From Microplitis mediator (Eukaryota; Arthropoda; Insecta; Hymenoptera; Braconidae): a stretch of DNA of 64,000 bases. The stretch lies in NCBI RefSeq assembly GCF_029852145.1, contig NC_079977.1:16811948-16875947 (forward strand), read 5' to 3'. This document shows positions 60,215 through 64,000 of this stretch, piece after piece. The notes beneath the pieces are model-generated. The model did not search any database. It was given only the letters and a program-made list of their open reading frames with translations, and was not told the DNA's origin. The stretch's first letter is position 1. Each line of letters opens with the position of its first letter. The translations under genes were made by a program, and so were the position numbers.

Positions 60215-60799
60215 TAATTATATGTTACTAATTGTAAGTATTTTTTAAAATTGCGTTGTAACTGTCTAATTTTGTTTTATTCTGACTTTAATGTAACTTT
60301 TTTTAACTTAAATCTAAGTAAAATGTATTAAAATCGACGCAATTCTGACTTGAATGTGACTTTTTTTGTCTTAAATCTAAAAGAAATAGAGTTAAACTGA
60401 ACCAGTTTTGACTTAAACGTGACTTGTTTTGTCTTAAATGTTATGGAAATTTTACACTGACTAAAAAAATTAACGTAGGTGAAATTTGAAGGATTTTGAC
60501 TTAAATTTTAAGTCATAATTAAGATTTTTTTTCGACCCGGGTTCCAACAATGTTGCAAGATTAATTAGCCAGAGTACAAATGAACACTAATAGAACATTA
60601 TTCAAAAACTAACCAATGGTGTTACAAGATTCATTAGTCGAAGTACTAATGAACACTGTTACAACACTAATCACATCCAATAGCGTTGTAAGATTTACTA
60701 GTCAGAGTACTAATGGTCTCTAATGATGACTAATAAAACACTTATCAATACTATCGAATTTTCAATAGTGTTCATAAGTGTTCAGTAGTTTTTTTCCGT

Positions 60800-61881
60800 A
60801 ATAATAATCAATAAAAAGTGTTAGAATTCTAGTTTCCTAGTTTTTAATAACAAAATAAAATATTTATTCTAGTCATGCAATTTACAATGAGCTAATATGT
60901 AAGTAGATAAACTAAGTATAATCATATATGTATACACAATGTAGGATGAATCAGCTGCCCAAGTGTAACGACCGAATGACGTCGATAAGTTGCACAACCG
61001 CGAGCTGGTAATTCCCGCAACTATAAACTATAGGCATCACACTCTACAATCTTACGTGATTTTTATCAATCGTCATTGAGAGGAATGCATCAGCAATTAC
61101 ATCAATTTTTATATATATTATTTATAAACTTATTTCCGTCACTAGATATTATTCATAATAACTCTTTTTTATTATTATTATTATTTTCTAAATTACGTAT
61201 TCCATTTAATTTTTTTAAATACACGTCCAAGTGACCTAGCGATTTAATGTCGTGTGAATGAGGTTGTAATACTTGTTTTAGAACACTAAAAAATTAAATA
61301 GATTTTTATGTCGAGAGGAGAGAGGGGAAGGTTGGAATAGGGGTACCTTGAAATATTTTTAATTATAAATAAACAAAACCTGTTTTGTAGGTAGATTTTT
61401 TAAAAATTTAGCTGTTGTATTTGCCCTCTTGATCGATTTTTCGAGGAATTTTGTCATAACCTATCATAATTGGTTGAGTAGGGTTCAAAAATAGCATTCA
61501 TAAAAAAATTTATGTATGCAACGCAGTTTTGAGGACACGATTGTGCCTACAATTCTCATCGGATCCCAATGAAATTTTCTACACTTATTCTATGAGTAAT
61601 TATCACGATTAACGTCGAAGATGGGCCCAATCGGTCGATTAGTTTAGAATTTCTGGCTGTTTGAAATTTCCACGATTTTTCGAAAAAATAAGTTGTCATC
61701 CACTCTCAAGTTCATGTAACTTTAAAATTAATACTCATATAGACGAATTCCGTAAAAAGTATCTGAAAGCTTGTCTAATAAGCGATCATTTATGACCTTA
61801 AACTTTGTGTTTTGACCATTTCTTCTAATAATTTGTTAGCCTTGAAAGTTTTTATGGAATCAAAAAATTTCGAAACCACCC
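60800..61881. other. Unassigned DNA
   Basis: 60940-61080 is less AT-rich and non-repetitive, with CAGCTG and TGACGTCG motifs; it could be regulatory. No coding exon found. The rest is AT-rich. Confidence 0.4.
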
Positions 61882-62661
61882 ATACAGGAGCTGCCAGAGT
61901 TGAACAACGGGCCCCTACTTGGCCCAGAACTGGGGAACCTAGCTTTGGCACACCTATATTGGCCCAGGCTTGGGCCAGGACTGGGTAACTTAGCCTTGGC
62001 CATCCAATGGCAAGCCAGACTTGGGCCAAGACTGGGTAACCTAGCCTTGGCCGTTACAATGATTACCCGGGCTTGGGCCAAGACTGGGTAACCTAGCCTT
62101 GGCCGTTACAATGATTACCCGGGCTTGGGCCAAGACTGGGTAACCTAGCCTTGGCCGTCCAATGGCAACCCAGACTTGGGCCAAGGTAGGATTACCCAAG
62201 TTTGAATATACCTATGGTTTATATAAGTAGATCATATAAATGTACCAGTTCAACGTTGGTAGGTTCGTCCAGTAGCTACCGTTCGGATCCAGTAATCAGA
62301 AGGACGACAGTTCGCGCCGAGAGTCCAGCAGAATTTCCACCGAGTTGTTTTCACATCATTTACCTACCTTAGATAATTAAAACGTTAATGATCATGAATT
62401 CTACGAGGTTAATAATAATCAATTTTTTTAAATTAAATTTATTCGTTTCCTGGAAGCCTGGGCCAGGTCTGGCAACCAAGCATGGACCAGGTCTGGTAAC
62501 CAAGCATGGGCCAGGTCTGGCAACCAGGCTTGGCCCGAGATTATCATTCCAGGCTTCTACCAAGGCTGGGCCAAGACTGGCTTACAAGCCTGGCCCAAGG
62601 TTCTACAAAGTTGGGCCAAGTCTGGGCCAAGCCTGGGCCCGTGGTACTTTCCTCTCTGGGC
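61882..62661. repeat. GC-rich TTGGGCCAAGACTGGGTAACC repeat element, long copy
   Basis: Collinear with 31316-31722 at both ends (CATACAGGAGCTGCCAGAG to GGTACTTTCCTCTCTGGG), but with extra repeat units and a non-repetitive block of about 290 bases (62190-62455). That block contains a TATA box and an open frame continuing into the repeats. Either the short copy is a deletion derivative or the long copy has gained DNA. Confidence 0.7.
62220..62251 (+). promoter_or_regulatory. TATA box and initiator inside the GC-rich repeat element
   Basis: TATATAAG at 62220-62227 and CCAGTTC at 62245-62251, with the presumptive +1 A at 62247, 27 bases from the start of the TATA box. This is the canonical spacing. 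Downstream DNA is less AT-rich and unique in the window. Confidence 0.4.
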
Positions 62662-62681
62662 ATGGTTTTCATTCCTCATAG
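62388..62681 (+). CDS. Possible proto-gene: hydrophobic start fused to GPGLATKH repeats
   Basis: 97 codons from ATG (a second ATG six bases on). The N-terminus STRLIIINFFKLNLFVSW is hydrophobic, then KPGPGLATKHGPGL units follow, encoded by the repeat. It begins about 140 bases after a well-spaced TATA/initiator pair. The repeat part alone is open in the short copy too (31593-31829), so openness there is not evidence of selection. Treat as speculative. Confidence 0.25.
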   Translation: MIMNSTRLIIINFFKLNLFVSWKPGPGLATKHGPGLVTKHGPGLATRLGPRLSFQASTKAGPRLAYKPGPRFYKVGPSLGQAWARGTFLSGHGFHSS

Positions 62682-62766
62682 CTTATTCATTTCTGATTAT
62701 AATCCAATTTCGTCAGTTGTATTTTATTGTAAACAAAAAAAATCTGTAAATTTCACAGCTATTTTA

Positions 62767-63640
62767 CACGGAAAGATTGGAACCCGACTGGCAGGATCTT
62801 TCAAAATCCTTACAGGAGTCTTGTAAGATCCTTACAGGAATCTCACAAGATTTTAAAAGTATCCTGTAAGATTCTCACAGGAGTCTTGTAAGATCCTTAC
62901 AGGAATTCTATCACTTCTCAAGTATAAATATAGTGTTCAGAAAAGTTCTATAAATACACGGAAAAAAAAACTTTAAAAATTACTATTTGAAATTATAACC
63001 CGGAAACCGGTTGTCAATATTGGAAATTTTAACATTCAAATAATTTTATAATACGTGTCGTCTATTTTCTGAGTATCAGCTACGATTTTTAAAGTTCAAA
63101 TAATAATTTTTCTTACACAGACAATAAATTTTTATACTTATCCTGTAATTATTCACGTTTGAATCATAAACGAAAAAATTACTATTTAAAATGATAATTT
63201 TTACTGATCACTTTATCATTATATTACTTGTCATTCTCAATTTATATAGTTCATTTTTTCCCGTATAGTTTCTACCAAAACTTCTCAGCACTATATTGAT
63301 CTTTCTAAAGATTTTACATATATTTTCATAGATAATCATTTAGTTTTTATCAAGATTAATACACATTTTATGTTTATAAGTTTTGTGTGTGCTTACAAAA
63401 ATCCTATAACATCATAAAGGTCTTCTATAAAATCTTGCAGAACTTTATATAATTATTATAGTTCTTTTGTAAAATTCTTACATGAATTATTGAACTCCAG
63501 ATAAATCGCGCATAATAGATATAAGAAATTTAAAAAAGTCCTACTTCACCATATGTGTCTTTTATAAGACCTTACAAGACTGACATTTTATTCCTGTAAG
63601 ATTCTTGTATGAATTTTTGAACCCTAACACAAGCAAACAC
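62767..63640. repeat. CACGGAAAGATTGG-started element with CTTACAGGAGTCTTGTAAG palindromes
   Basis: CACGGAAAGATTGG after TA (62765-62766), then AGATCCTTACAGGAATCT-like units resembling those of intron 3. It is interrupted by CACGGAAAAAAAAACTTTAA...GAACTATATAAATTGAG-type DNA (about 62957-63268); the motif resumes to about 63610. The right end is not clear. Confidence 0.45.
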
Positions 63641-63673
63641 GGAGAAATTATTCTTGTCTGAATTGCTATGGTA

Positions 63674-64000
63674 CACGGAAAGAAAATTATGGAAACTGTT
63701 CCCATAATTTTGTGAAATTTTTTCCTATATCATCATAGGAATTACAACCATAAATCATGGGAGCAGTTCCTATAATTATAGGAACAGTTCCCATAATTAT
63801 AGGAATAGTTCCTATAATTATGGGAATAATACCCATAACGTTATGGGAATGGTTCCTCTAATTATAGGAATGGTTCCCATAATTCATAGGAATACTTTCT
63901 ATAATATTATGGGAATCATTCCTATAATATGTAGGAACTATTCCTATAAATTATAGGAATCATTCCCATAAATTATGGGAACCATTCCCATAATATTATA
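63674..64000. mobile_element. MITE-like palindrome-ladder element, copy 5 (family A), cut by the window edge
   Basis: CACGGAAAGAAAATTATGG after TA (63672-63673), in the opposite orientation to copies 1-4 (TGTGAAATTTTTTCCTATA follows, the complement of their right end). It continues past the window. Confidence 0.85.

Larger units (their letters stand above)
57461..60541. mobile_element. CCCGGGTC-ended element with TTGACTTAA repeats, carrying an ORF
   Basis: CCCGGGTCAAAAAAAAATCTT to AAGATTTTTTTTCGACCCGGG, flanked by TT on both sides. Removing it restores CTAATCACTTCCAACAATG, which matches the host's own repeat unit (AATCACATCCAATAGCG). Subterminal repeats are TTTGACTTAAATT. It holds a nested element (57787-59598) and the 144-codon frame at 59780-60214. 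Confidence 0.75.
57113..60799. mobile_element. ACGGAAAAAAA-ended element with CACTAATG repeats, outer shell
   Basis: ACGGAAAAAAATTAATCAGC at left and AGTTTTTTTCCGT at right. Both arms repeat GTACTAATGA, ACACTAATCAC and GTTGTAAGATTCACTAGTC units. It is split by the CCCGGGTC element at 57461-60541. Confidence 0.55.

Overview
The window looks like nuclear DNA of an AT-rich arthropod, most likely an insect. The evidence is long introns with GTAAGT/GTGAGT donors and pyrimidine-AG acceptors, abundant microsatellites, tRNA-derived SINE-like modules, and very dense TA-flanked inverted-repeat (MITE-like) elements. A parasitoid wasp or other hymenopteran is a reasonable guess, but that is inference. 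Few genes are present. Most longer open frames are by-products of palindromic repeats or microsatellites.

The one gene that can be assembled with confidence is on the minus strand between 25867 and 11340. Its five coding exons join in frame (388, 245, 150, 138 and 216 bases, stop included; 378 residues). Every junction has a consensus donor and acceptor, and the intron phases are 1, 0, 0, 0. It encodes an Asn-rich N-terminus, one strongly hydrophobic segment, and a 230-residue C-terminal region that reads as four long amphipathic helices with long A-B and C-D loops. That topology and the phase pattern resemble class I long-chain helical cytokine genes. A second possible first exon near 37.1 kb (22 coding bases, phase 1 donor) would replace the Asn-rich region with a short classical signal peptide. 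I did not recognise the gene by name.

Smaller gene traces are: an isolated terminal exon on the plus strand (2127-2342); a 39-base micro-exon on the minus strand (45363-45401) between strong splice sites; a frameshifted transposase-like fragment (363-717, minus); a 41-codon open frame (6537-6662, plus) and a 144-codon open frame (59780-60214, minus), both inside CCCGGGTC-ended elements; and a possible proto-gene in a GC-rich repeat at 62.4 kb.

Layout: 0.4-0.7 kb transposase relic; 0.8-1.8 kb palindrome-ladder element; 2.1-2.3 kb orphan exon; 2.4-8.2 kb a run of CCCGGGTC-ended elements with insertions; 9.9-11.1 kb GGTAACC-ladder element; 11.3-25.9 kb the main gene, whose introns hold two heptameric higher-order tandem arrays and a nested element; 26-33 kb mostly AT-rich DNA with microsatellites and decayed repeats; 33.8-64 kb nest after nest of inverted-repeat elements (37.6-40.0, 42.7-44.8, 45.8-46.7, 49.3-53.1, 55.7-60.8 and 61.9-64.0 kb). 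Many element families share the terminus CAC(G/A)(G/C)A and a TA duplication, so one transposition machinery may serve many unrelated interiors. Four different elements carry a tRNA-like module near their middle.
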